Source: an uncultured bacterium
GTDB taxonomy: Bacteria > Bacillota > Clostridia > Oscillospirales > Butyricicoccaceae
Direction of reading: 5' to 3'
Length of the DNA: 9,775 nucleotides
Assembly (NCBI GenBank): GCA_905215125.1
Contig: CAJMOV010000055.1
Span: 1 to 9,775, forward strand
Part shown: positions 1 through 6,143 of the stretch, piece by piece
Layout of the letters: each line of letters begins with the position of its first letter
Position numbering within the stretch: the first letter of the stretch is position 1
Notes under the pieces: generated by a model
Databases searched by the model: none
Told to the model about the DNA's origin: nothing
Seen by the model: the letters and a program-made list of their open reading frames with translations, nothing else
Program-made: the position numbers and the translations under genes

Positions 1-1973
1 ATCTGCGAATAGTCGGCGTCGACGTAGACCCAGCCCTCCCGCGGGACAAAGCAGCGGCGGATCTCGCCGCCCAGCTCGCTGCGGATGGGGATGTTCTGCA
101 AATTGCGATCGGTCGAGCTCAAACGCCCGGTGTTGGTCACCGTCTGCTGAAAGGTGGTGTGCACCCGCCCGTCGGGGGCCATGACCTTCAACAGCCCTTC
201 GACATAGGTGCTTTTCAGCTTGGTCAGCTTGCGGTATTCCAGCAGGCAATCAATAATGGGATGCTTGCCGCGCAGCTTTTCCAGTACCTCCACATCGGTG
301 GAATAGCCGGTTTTGGTCTTTTTGACGGCTTTAAGGCCCAGCTTCTCAAACAGGATGCTGCCCAGCTGCTTGGTCGAGCCGATGTTGAAGGGCTCGCCGG
401 CGTACTCATGGATACGTTTTTCCAGTTCCTCGATCCCTCCCTGCAGAACGGCGCCAAAGGCGGTCAGGCGGCTGCGATCGACAATCATACCCTCATGCTC
501 CATGCGGGCCAGGATGGGGGAAAGGGGCAGCTCAATGTCCTGCAAAAGCCCTTCCATGCCCAGCTCGTGCAAATGGGGCTTCTGCACGTCATAAAGCGCC
601 CGCAGGGCGCGGACGTGGGCGTGCAGGGCGTCCAGCGCCGGAGCGGGATCGGACAGGGGGGAGAAGGCGTCGCCGCCGGTAAAGACAGAAGCGGGCGGCA
701 ATTCCAGCTGCAGCTCAGCCAAGGCCAGCCGTTCCAGGGTATAGCCGCCGGCATTGGGGTCGAGCAGGTAGCCGGCGAGACAGGTATCGAATACGACGCC
801 GCCGGCGTCGATGCCCTCGTCCAGCGCATGGGAGAAAAGCCCCTTCCAGTCGTGGACGATTTTTGGGGTCTCTGCCGCGAGCAGGGCGCGCAGGTATTGG
901 TCATACCCCGCCATGCCGCTGCGGAAGGAAAGGGCGCATGTCCCGCCGCACAGCGCCGCGGCGCCGGAAAGGCCCGGCATGGCCAGCACGGCGACCGGCT
1001 CGCCCGCAGTCCGCCAGTCCTCCAGCAATGCAAGCCCGCGGGTGCTGTCTGTCAGCGTTTCGACAGCACAGTCGGGCAAAGTGGCTGTGGGCGCGCTGGA
1101 TGCGTGGCTCAGCCCCAGTTTGTCAATGAGCTTCTGAAACTCCAGCCGAACCAAAAGCCCGTATAGCCTTTGCTCGTCGGATGGGCGGCGGATGGCGTCC
1201 TGCGGATGGAAGGTCAAGGGCGCGTCGCACCGGATGGTGGCAAGATCATAGGAAAGCTCAGCCATGTCGCGGCCCTCAGTCAGTTTGCGCCGCACTGCCG
1301 GCTTGAGATCCAGGCCGTCCAGATCGCGGTAGATGCCCTCCAGCGAGCCGGCAAGGCGCAGAAGCTCGCCCGCCGTCTTTTCGCCGATACCGGGCACGCC
1401 GGGAATATTGTCGGAGGAATCCCCCATCAGCGCCTTGAGGTCGATGATGCGCTTAGGCTCGAAGCCGTATTCCTCATAAAAGCTGTCGGGGGTCATTTCG
1501 CGCGTCGTCGTCTGCCCCATGCGGGTGGACACCAGCTTGACGCGCACACTGCCGCTGATCAGCTGCAGGCTGTCACGGTCGCCGGTCACGACGACGGTGT
1601 CCCAGCCCTCCGCCGTGTCGATGGCGGCGATGGTGCCGATGAGATCGTCGGCCTCCCACCCGGCAAGCTCGTAGCGGGGGATGCTCATGGCGTCCAGCAC
1701 GTCCTTGAGGATGGGCATCTGGGCGGCCAGCTCGTCGGGCATGCCCTTGCGCTGGGCCTTATAGCCCTCGTATTTCTCATGCCGGAAGGTCGGCTCCCTG
1801 CGATCAAAGGCGACGCACAGCCCGTCGGGATCTTCGTCGGCCAGCAATTTGAGCAAGATGTTGATAAAGCCGAAAACAGCGCCCGTCGGCGTGCCGTCGC
1901 GGGTCGTCAGCGCCTTGACGCCGTAAAAGGCGCGGTTTATCAGGCTGTTGCCGTCAATGACCATCAGTTTCAT
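1..1973 (-). CDS. polA: DNA polymerase I, N-terminal 657 residues (partial, runs off left edge)
   Basis: This is DNA polymerase I, which fills gaps and removes RNA primers during replication and excision repair. The start ATG at 1971-1973 has an AGGAGGG ribosome binding site 7 bases upstream (1981-1987). Residues 1-290 are the 5'-3' flap exonuclease, with recognisable acidic metal-site motifs: VIDGN near residue 5, FDRREPTFRHE near 56, EADDL near 107, TGDRD near 130 and GDSSDNIPGVPGIG near 184. Residues 300-465 correspond to the 3'-5' exonuclease domain. It keeps the fold signature FDTCLAGYLLDP, but the proofreading residues (FDTET, NLKYD and the late Asp of E. coli Pol I) are not visible, so proofreading is probably lost, as in Bacillus and Thermus Pol I. 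The polymerase domain begins near 475 and includes TNTGRLSS and NLQNIP. The window ends in motif A (VDADYSQ). Roughly 200-230 residues are missing beyond the edge. Identity is certain; loss of proofreading is inferred from the motifs. Confidence 0.97.
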   Translation of the reverse strand, partial: MKLMVIDGNSLINRAFYGVKALTTRDGTPTGAVFGFINILLKLLADEDPDGLCVAFDRREPTFRHEKYEGYKAQRKGMPDELAAQMPILKDVLDAMSIPRYELAGWEADDLIGTIAAIDTAEGWDTVVVTGDRDSLQLISGSVRVKLVSTRMGQTTTREMTPDSFYEEYGFEPKRIIDLKALMGDSSDNIPGVPGIGEKTAGELLRLAGSLEGIYRDLDGLDLKPAVRRKLTEGRDMAELSYDLATIRCDAPLTFHPQDAIRRPSDEQRLYGLLVRLEFQKLIDKLGLSHASSAPTATLPDCAVETLTDSTRGLALLEDWRTAGEPVAVLAMPGLSGAAALCGGTCALSFRSGMAGYDQYLRALLAAETPKIVHDWKGLFSHALDEGIDAGGVVFDTCLAGYLLDPNAGGYTLERLALAELQLELPPASVFTGGDAFSPLSDPAPALDALHAHVRALRALYDVQKPHLHELGMEGLLQDIELPLSPILARMEHEGMIVDRSRLTAFGAVLQGGIEELEKRIHEYAGEPFNIGSTKQLGSILFEKLGLKAVKKTKTGYSTDVEVLEKLRGKHPIIDCLLEYRKLTKLKSTYVEGLLKVMAPDGRVHTTFQQTVTNTGRLSSTDRNLQNIPIRSELGGEIRRCFVPREGWVYVDADYSQ

Positions 1974-2012
1974 GGCTTGTCCCTCCTGGGTTTACATTAT
2001 GGACCTGTCTTT

Positions 2013-2041
2013 ATTATAGTATGTCCACGCGAGGTTGAAAA
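2013..2041 (-). promoter_or_regulatory. Probable sigma-A promoter of polA
   Basis: On the minus strand a perfect TATAAT (2018 to 2013) lies 17 bases downstream of TTTTCA (2041 to 2036), which matches four of six -35 consensus bases. Transcription would begin near 2005, leaving a leader of about 30 bases before the polA start at 1973. No better candidate is seen between polA and the tRNA. Confidence 0.6.
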
Positions 2042-2287
2042 GAGAAAGGCGGGGAAATGTCCGCACGCCCGCGTAATCCGGGAAAAGGGAGGGGCAAAGG
2101 GCTAAGACGATCCCATTGGGAGCTGTACGGGCTGCATATCCGCTGGCTGGAGAAAATTTTTTGCATATTTGCGCAGAATTCTGCCTTTTTCCGTCGGATT
2201 TCTCTGTACGGGGGGTGGAAAACACAATTTTCATCTTATCTTATCACATTTGCAACAGGCCATCAAGAAGAATGGGTAAAAAAAGGC

Positions 2288-2316
2288 TTGACAAGCGGCC
2301 GCCGGCTATATATAAT
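2288..2316 (+). promoter_or_regulatory. Perfect-consensus sigma-A promoter of tRNA-Gln
   Basis: TTGACA at 2288-2293 and TATAAT at 2311-2316 are separated by exactly 17 bases. This is a full match to the housekeeping promoter consensus. The tRNA begins 13 bases after the -10 box, so transcription would start very close to the mature 5' end. Such strength fits a stable RNA gene. It is also the only clear promoter upstream of the deaminase gene at 2455. Confidence 0.92.
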
Positions 2317-2328
2317 ATAAAAGCACGT

Positions 2329-2402
2329 TGCGGTGTTGTGTAATGGTAGCACGACTGACTCTGGATCAGTTTGTCAGGGTTCAAATCCTTGCACCGCAGC
2401 CA
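2329..2402 (+). tRNA. tRNA-Gln, anticodon CUG
   Basis: A complete cloverleaf can be drawn. The acceptor stem TGCGGTG (2329-2335) pairs perfectly with CACCGCA (2392-2398), followed by discriminator G2399 and an encoded CCA at 2400-2402. The D arm is GTGT/GCAC with an AATGGTA loop. The anticodon stem ACTGA/TCAGT (2354-2358, 2366-2370) encloses the loop CTCTGGA, giving anticodon CTG at 2361-2363, which reads CAG. The T arm is CAGGG/CCTTG with loop TTCAAAT. The first pair is U1-A72, usual for bacterial tRNA-Gln and a known recognition feature for the GatCAB amidotransferase, the route most Gram-positive bacteria use to make Gln-tRNA. Confidence 0.96.
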
Positions 2403-2405
2403 TAT

Positions 2406-2432
2406 GGGACATCCAAGGGGATGTCCCTTTTT
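2406..2432 (+). terminator. Rho-independent terminator directly after tRNA-Gln
   Basis: A perfect 9-bp stem, GGGACATCC (2406-2414) with GGATGTCCC (2419-2427), closes an AAGG loop and is followed by five T residues (2428-2432). It starts 3 bases after the tRNA CCA end and finishes 22 bases before the next start codon. The short T tract suggests it may be partly leaky, which would let the tRNA promoter feed the downstream deaminase gene. Confidence 0.85.
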
Positions 2433-2454
2433 GCATCGGAAAGGAGAATACGCC

Positions 2455-2835
2455 ATGTCCTTTGATGTCCTGCTGGAAAAGGCCCGCGCCGCGGTAAGAC
2501 CACGCGCACTGGGCAGAAGCAGCGAGGCCGGGGCTGTCGCAGCCGCCGTTGAAACGGCAGGCGGCAGCGTTTACACCGGCGTCAACATCGACACCCCCTG
2601 CTCGATGGGCTTCTGCGCCGAGCACGCGGCCATTGCCGCCATGGTGACGGCGGGGGAAAGCCGCATCGTGCGCCTGGTTGCCGTACACCATTCGGGCCGC
2701 ATCGTCCCGCCCTGCGGGCGCTGCCGCGAGTTTGTCTGTCAGATTGACGAGGGCAATATCGGCTGCCAGGTCATGCTGGAAGGCGGCAGGGTTGTCGCCA
2801 TGGAAGACCTGCTGCCTGACCGCTGGCTGGGCTGA
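2455..2835 (+). CDS. Cytidine deaminase-family protein (126 aa)
   Basis: This is a small zinc-dependent deaminase of the cytidine deaminase superfamily. The zinc site is clear: CAE (Cys54, with Glu56 as the proton shuttle) and PPCGRC (Cys87 and Cys90). The motif YTGVNIDTPCSMGFCAEH also fits the family. The usual N-terminal tyrosine-phenylalanine substrate loop (YSNFxVGAA type) is replaced by GRSSEAGAVAAAV, and the PCGRCR block recalls blasticidin-S deaminase. The substrate may therefore be cytidine, deoxycytidine or a modified nucleoside. I recall similar short proteins annotated as cytidine deaminase in Clostridia. The ATG at 2455 is chosen because AAAGGAG (2440-2446) lies 8 bases before it; an upstream extension would read through the tRNA. 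The stop is 2 bases from the stop of the convergent GluQ-RS gene. No private promoter is visible. Confidence 0.85.
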   Translation: MSFDVLLEKARAAVRPRALGRSSEAGAVAAAVETAGGSVYTGVNIDTPCSMGFCAEHAAIAAMVTAGESRIVRLVAVHHSGRIVPPCGRCREFVCQIDEGNIGCQVMLEGGRVVAMEDLLPDRWLG

Positions 2836-2837
2836 GG

Positions 2838-3788
2838 TCACCGCCAGTCCTGCGGGTCGATGACGATAGTTCCCCTTGCTAGCGCTTGCGGGCGGTAGAG
2901 GGGGATGAGCTCGCGGGCGCAAAGACCCTCCGGCCGGTCGGTCAGACCGGCCAGGAAGGCCAGACGGCCCAGTATGGGCTGCGGCGAGGGATAGGAATGA
3001 CGCAGCGTCCCCATATCAAGATGCCTTTCCCGCTTGGCAAGCCGCCGCCCGTCAGGGGCGACAAGCAGGGGGACATGGCCGTAGAGGGGCGGCGTCTGCC
3101 CCAAAAGCCGGTGCAAATAAAGCTGCCGCGGCGTTGAAGAAAGCAAATCCCGGCCGCGGATGACTTCGGTGACCCCCATTTCCCCGTCGTCGACAACGAC
3201 GGCCAGCTGATAGGCAAAAACGCCGTCGCTCCGGCGGATGACGATGTCCCCGCACTCCCGTGCCAGGTTTTGCGCCGCTGGCCCGCAAATGATGTCGTCA
3301 AAGGCCACGGCTTCGTCGGGCAGGTGCAGGCGCAGCGCAGGCGCTCGCTTTTGTGAAAGCTCGGCGCGTTCGGACGGCGCCAGACGGCGGCACCGGCCGT
3401 TGTACAGTGCCGAACCGTCAGAAGCGTGGGGGGCCTGGGCAGCGTGCAGCTCGGCCCGCGTGCAGTAGCAGGGGTAGACCTCGCCCGTATTTTGCAGACG
3501 TTCCAGCGCGCGGGCGTAGGCGTCAAAGCGCCGGCTTTGCAGGCAGGGGCCTCCAGGGGCCTCCAGTCCCCCTTCATCCCAATCCAGGCCCAGCCAGCGC
3601 AGGTCGTCCTCCAGCAGCCGGGCGTATTCCATGCGGGAACGGCCGGGGTCAAGGTCTTCAATGCGCAGCAGCATGCGGCCCCCCTGTGCCCGGCAGGAAA
3701 GCCACGCCATCAGCGCGCAGAAGACGTTACCCAGATGCATCCGCCCGCTCGGGCTGGGCGCAAACCGCCCGCGCATGACCGCCTGCAT
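2838..3788 (-). CDS. gluQ: Glutamyl-Q tRNA(Asp) synthetase (316 aa)
   Basis: This is a truncated class I synthetase paralogue related to glutamyl-tRNA synthetase. Known members (E. coli YadB/GluQ-RS) activate glutamate and attach it to queuosine at position 34 of tRNA-Asp rather than to the tRNA 3' end. The start shows GRFAPSPSGRMHLGN, with HLGN (18-21) in the HIGH position, followed by RIEDLDP. A zinc site of the GluQ-RS type is seen as CYC (Cys107, Cys109) with YNGRC (Tyr129, Cys133). FAYQLAVVVDD and VTEVIRGRDLL are strongly conserved blocks, and RLAKRERHLDM (249-259) is the KMSKS equivalent. The protein ends soon after the catalytic core and lacks the anticodon-binding domain, as expected for the family at about 300 residues. 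The ATG at 3788 has AAGGGGGG (3797-3804) 8 bases upstream; the next Met at 3776 has none. No clear promoter is seen, so readthrough from the efp operon is possible. Confidence 0.94.
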   Translation of the reverse strand: MQAVMRGRFAPSPSGRMHLGNVFCALMAWLSCRAQGGRMLLRIEDLDPGRSRMEYARLLEDDLRWLGLDWDEGGLEAPGGPCLQSRRFDAYARALERLQNTGEVYPCYCTRAELHAAQAPHASDGSALYNGRCRRLAPSERAELSQKRAPALRLHLPDEAVAFDDIICGPAAQNLARECGDIVIRRSDGVFAYQLAVVVDDGEMGVTEVIRGRDLLSSTPRQLYLHRLLGQTPPLYGHVPLLVAPDGRRLAKRERHLDMGTLRHSYPSPQPILGRLAFLAGLTDRPEGLCARELIPLYRPQALARGTIVIDPQDWR

Positions 3789-3837
3789 GGCGCAATCCCC
3801 CCTTCACAAGAACCATAAAGCGTTTGAATGATCAATA

Positions 3838-3875
3838 AAAGACGGGCCATCGGCAGCTGCCGGCAGCCCGTCTTT
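3838..3875 (-). terminator. Bidirectional terminator after the CD1247-type gene
   Basis: A 10-bp stem, AAAGACGGGC (3838-3847) with GCCCGTCTTT (3866-3875), encloses an inner palindrome GGCAGCTGCC (3852-3861). On the minus strand the stem ends in TTTTATT, 15 bases past the stop codon of the gene at 3890, so it closes the efp operon. On the plus strand it is also followed by T residues and could stop transcription coming the other way. It lies between that operon and gluQ. Confidence 0.85.
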
Positions 3876-3889
3876 GGTTTTACTGCGGA

Positions 3890-4381
3890 TTAATGCTCAC
3901 AGCCGCAGCCGCAATCACAGCTGCCGTCCTCGTCGTCCTCCTCCAGCAGGGAGAGGTCAAACTCCAGTTCTTCGCCGCAAGCCGGGCATTTCATGCCGCC
4001 CTCCTCCAGCACATCTTCATCAACGCAGATTTCCTCGCCGCAGGTCGGGCAGGCCAGCTGATAAAAAACCTCGTCGTCCTCATCCTCGTCGCAATCGCAG
4101 TCACAGCCGCAATCGCAGTCATCCCCGACGATTTCGCAGATGTCGTCGACGGTTTCGTCCAGCGCTTCCAGCTCTTCGTCGATGTCGTCAATAGCGTCTT
4201 CAATCAGCTCAATTTCCTCCGCCATGTCGGCGGCGTCGCTTTCGAGATCGGAAACGGCCAGGGCCATTTCATTCATCGTGTCGATAATAGCGGCAAAGAG
4301 CTTGCCGTTGTCTGAGCTTTCGTCGATCTTCAGCCCGTCGAGCAGACCTTTCAGATAAGCGGTTTTTTCGGTGATGGTCAT
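3890..4381 (-). CDS. CD1247 N-terminal domain-type protein with zinc ribbon and Cys/Asp-rich segments (163 aa)
   Basis: The N-terminus (EKTAYLKGLLDGL, then DNGKLFAAIIDTMNEMALAV) matches the clostridial CD1247 N-terminal domain family, whose function is not known. Residues 1-80 are helical and very acidic, probably coiled coil. Residues 89-97 alternate Cys with Asp or Gly (five Cys in nine residues). Residues 111-135 form a zinc ribbon with two CxxC pairs (Cys111/114 and Cys132/135). The tail ends with Cys155, 157, 159, 161 and His163. In all there are 15 cysteines. It is likely a soluble, metal-binding, strongly acidic protein. The ATG at 4381 has a strong GGAGGA site that overlaps the efp stop codon, and the gap to efp is 12 bases, so the two are co-translated neighbours. 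The terminator follows 15 bases after its stop. Confidence 0.85.
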   Translation of the reverse strand: MTITEKTAYLKGLLDGLKIDESSDNGKLFAAIIDTMNEMALAVSDLESDAADMAEEIELIEDAIDDIDEELEALDETVDDICEIVGDDCDCGCDCDCDEDEDDEVFYQLACPTCGEEICVDEDVLEEGGMKCPACGEELEFDLSLLEEDDEDGSCDCGCGCEH

Positions 4382-4387
4382 AGCTGC

Positions 4388-4394
4388 TCCTCCT
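4388..4394 (-). promoter_or_regulatory. Ribosome binding site overlapping the efp stop codon
   Basis: On the minus strand AGGAGGA (4394 to 4388) lies 6 bases before the ATG of the CD1247-type gene, and its first A is the last base of the efp TAA stop (4396-4394). This arrangement favours translational coupling between efp and the downstream gene. Confidence 0.8.
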
Positions 4395-4957
4395 TATTCT
4401 TTGCTGCGCTCAAGATATTCACCCGTGCGGGTGTCGATGCGGATCTTTTCGCCGACATTGATGAACAGGGGTACGCGAACCTCGGCCCCTGTTTCGACCG
4501 TCGCCGGCTTGGTGACGTTGGTGGCCGTGTCGCCGCGCACGCCCGGCTCGGTCTCGGTGACCTCCAGGTCGACAAACAGGGGCGGCTCAAGCCCAAAGAC
4601 ATTGCCCTTATAGGACAGGACCTTGACAACCATGTTTTCCTTGACAAAGCGGAAGGCGTCGCTCAGCTTGTCGGCGTTGAGCGGCAGCTGCTCATAGGTT
4701 TCCGTGTCCATGAAGTAGTACAGCTCGCCGTCGTTGTACAGGTACTGCATTTCGCGGCGCTCAACGTATGCGTTCTCGAATTTATCGGTGGGATTGAACG
4801 TGCGCTCGATGACGGCGCCCGTGATGACGTTTTTCAGCTTGGTGCGGACGAACGCAGCGCCCTTGCCCGGCTTGACGTGCTGGAACTCGACAATCTGCAA
4901 AACCTGTCCGTCCATTTCAAACGTTACGCCGTTTCTAAAATCTCCTGCCGTTACCAT
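4394..4957 (-). CDS. efp: Translation elongation factor P (187 aa)
   Basis: EF-P binds ribosomes stalled on consecutive prolines and restores peptide bond formation. The protein has the typical full length and three beta-barrel domains. The N-terminal KOW-like domain (about 1-65) carries VKPGKGAAFVR, in which Lys32 at the loop tip is the residue usually modified. The central OB domain (about 66-128) and the C-terminal OB domain (about 129-187) follow, the last with the EF-P signature ending GEKIRIDTRTGEYLERS. No EpmA or EpmB modification gene is in the window. A Bacillus-type Lys32 modification is possible but unproven. The ATG at 4957 has GGAGGT (4965-4970) 7 bases upstream. The gene has its own promoter between pepP and efp, and the pepP-efp order is the same as yqhT-efp in Bacillus subtilis. 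Confidence 0.98.
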   Translation of the reverse strand: MVTAGDFRNGVTFEMDGQVLQIVEFQHVKPGKGAAFVRTKLKNVITGAVIERTFNPTDKFENAYVERREMQYLYNDGELYYFMDTETYEQLPLNADKLSDAFRFVKENMVVKVLSYKGNVFGLEPPLFVDLEVTETEPGVRGDTATNVTKPATVETGAEVRVPLFINVGEKIRIDTRTGEYLERSKE

Positions 4958-4990
4958 GAAGATGACCTCCGATCATAATTTAACAGACCT

Positions 4991-5019
4991 ATCATACCGT
5001 AAAAACGGGGATATTGCAA
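4991..5019 (-). promoter_or_regulatory. Probable internal sigma-A promoter of efp
   Basis: On the minus strand TTGCAA (5019 to 5014) and TATGAT (4996 to 4991) are separated by 17 bases. The -10 box matches five of six consensus bases and the -35 box four of six. It lies in the 86-base gap between pepP and efp, which has no terminator, so efp and the CD1247-type gene could be read both from here and from upstream. Confidence 0.7.
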
Positions 5020-5043
5020 GCAAAATCGCCATTTGCGGGGAAT

Positions 5044-6114
5044 TTACAGCACCAGCAGGTCCTTGGGCATCTTCGTCAGGTTGACCTTGCCCTCCGGCGA
5101 CAGGTAGAGCATGTCTTCAATGCGCACGCCAAAACGGCCCGGCAGGTAAATACCCGGCTCCATGGTGATGATATTGCCCTGCTTGAACGCAGCTTCGCTG
5201 GTGCGTCCGGCGCGCGGGTTTTCGTGGATGAGCAGGCCCAGGCTGTGACCCAGCCCATGGCCGAAGTACTGGCCGTAGCCCGCCTTTTCAATGACGGCGG
5301 CCGCCGCGTTGTGCACGTCCTTGCCGATAGCGCCCACCTCCAGCGCCTCGATGCCGCGCTTCTGCGCCTCTAAAACGATATTATAGACGGCGCGCATCTC
5401 GTCGGATACCTCGCCGACGGCGACGGTGCGGGTCATGTCGGAGCCGTAGCCGTTGACCTTGGCGCCGAAGTCGATGACAATAAAGTCGCCCTTCTTGACA
5501 ACAGTGTTGTCGGGCACGCCGTGGGGCATGGCGCCCTTGGGGCCGGCCAGGAAGATGGTGGAGAAGGACACGCCACTTGAGCCGTACTTGCTCATGCGGT
5601 ATTCCAGCTCTGCGACCATTTCCATTTCAGTGACGCCCGGCTTGATGAGACCGTACAGCTCGTCCAACGCCTTTTCGGCGATGCGCTGGGCCTGGACGAT
5701 ATACTCGACCTCCTCCGGCTCTTTGACCTCGCGCAGCACCTCAAAGGCGTTTTCCACCGGCTTGAGCGCGCAGGAAAGCGCGCCCAGATACTTCTGGTAC
5801 TCGGCGTAGGACATAAAGCGATCCTCAAAGCCCATCAGCTTGACGCCCTTTTCGCGCACGATTTTTTCGGCGCAGGCGGGGTAGCTCTCCTCCGGCTGGA
5901 TGACGTGATAGCCCAGCGGGGCGACGCGCTTGTTGGCGTCCTCAGTATAGCGGGAATCGGTGAACAGAAAGCCCTCGCTGTCCGCCGTGATGAGCACCAG
6001 GCCCTCCAGGCCCGGCATGGCGGTGGCGTAGACCAGGCTGCTGCCCCCGGTCAGGATGACGGCGTCCAGCTTCCTTTCGCGCAGCATGGCGGCGATCTTT
6101 TCCAATCTTGACAT
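5044..6114 (-). CDS. M24 family Xaa-Pro peptidase, YqhT-like (356 aa)
   Basis: This is a pita-bread-fold metallopeptidase that removes N-terminal residues preceding proline. An N-terminal creatinase-type domain (about 1-125) is followed by the M24 catalytic domain. All five predicted metal ligands are present: Asp215 in VIDFGA, Asp226 in GSDMTRT, His290 in GHGLGH, Glu319 in TMEPG and Glu333 in VRIEDM. The supporting histidines His286 and His297 are also kept. The length equals that of short Firmicute enzymes such as B. subtilis YqhT. No signal peptide is seen, so it is cytoplasmic. The ATG at 6114 is preferred over one 13 codons upstream because AAAGGAG (6125-6131) precedes it by 10 bases, and the upstream start would lie inside the preceding gene. 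It follows the TIM-barrel gene by 29 bases and precedes efp. Confidence 0.95.
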   Translation of the reverse strand: MSRLEKIAAMLRERKLDAVILTGGSSLVYATAMPGLEGLVLITADSEGFLFTDSRYTEDANKRVAPLGYHVIQPEESYPACAEKIVREKGVKLMGFEDRFMSYAEYQKYLGALSCALKPVENAFEVLREVKEPEEVEYIVQAQRIAEKALDELYGLIKPGVTEMEMVAELEYRMSKYGSSGVSFSTIFLAGPKGAMPHGVPDNTVVKKGDFIVIDFGAKVNGYGSDMTRTVAVGEVSDEMRAVYNIVLEAQKRGIEALEVGAIGKDVHNAAAAVIEKAGYGQYFGHGLGHSLGLLIHENPRAGRTSEAAFKQGNIITMEPGIYLPGRFGVRIEDMLYLSPEGKVNLTKMPKDLLVL

Positions 6115-6124
6115 GTTCTTTTTG

Positions 6125-6131
6125 CTCCTTT
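6125..6131 (-). promoter_or_regulatory. Ribosome binding site fixing the Xaa-Pro peptidase start
   Basis: AAAGGAG on the minus strand, 10 bases before the ATG at 6114. It sits in the short gap after the stop of the upstream TIM-barrel gene (6144). It rules out the longer frame starting at 6153, which would overlap that gene and has no comparable site. Confidence 0.8.
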
Positions 6132-6143
6132 CGGTACAGAAGG

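Larger units (their letters stand above)
1974..2328. other. Divergent intergenic spacer between polA and tRNA-Gln
   Basis: This 355-base spacer holds the polA ribosome binding site and promoter at its left end and the tRNA promoter at its right end. The middle (about 2042-2287) is locally A/T-rich, with runs such as AAAATTTTTTGCATATTT around 2153-2170. No ribosome binding site with a credible reading frame, no RNA hairpin with a T tract and no direct repeat was found. Open frames that cross it lack a start signal and family resemblance. Confidence 0.6.

Noticed and set aside
159..2105. Two long plus-strand open frames (about 335 and 311 codons) antisense to polA
   Set aside because: They lie wholly or mostly opposite a certain DNA polymerase I gene, show no family motif, and have Gln/Gly-rich composition typical of the shadow of a GC-rich gene.
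2371..2454. Upstream extension of the deaminase frame
   Set aside because: It would translate through the tRNA anticodon arm and the terminator. The ribosome binding site supports the ATG at 2455.
2374..2922. Minus-strand open frame opposite the deaminase and tRNA
   Set aside because: No start signal and no motif, and it overlaps a conserved tRNA and a zinc-site gene.
4090..4130. Repetitive tract considered as a CRISPR-like or tandem repeat
   Set aside because: The repeat is the codon pattern for alternating Asp and Cys within a coding frame, with no spacers.
3893..4315. Plus-strand hydrophobic open frame opposite the CD1247-type gene
   Set aside because: The apparent membrane-like sequence is the complement of Asp/Glu codons. 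There is no ribosome binding site, and the minus strand matches a known family.
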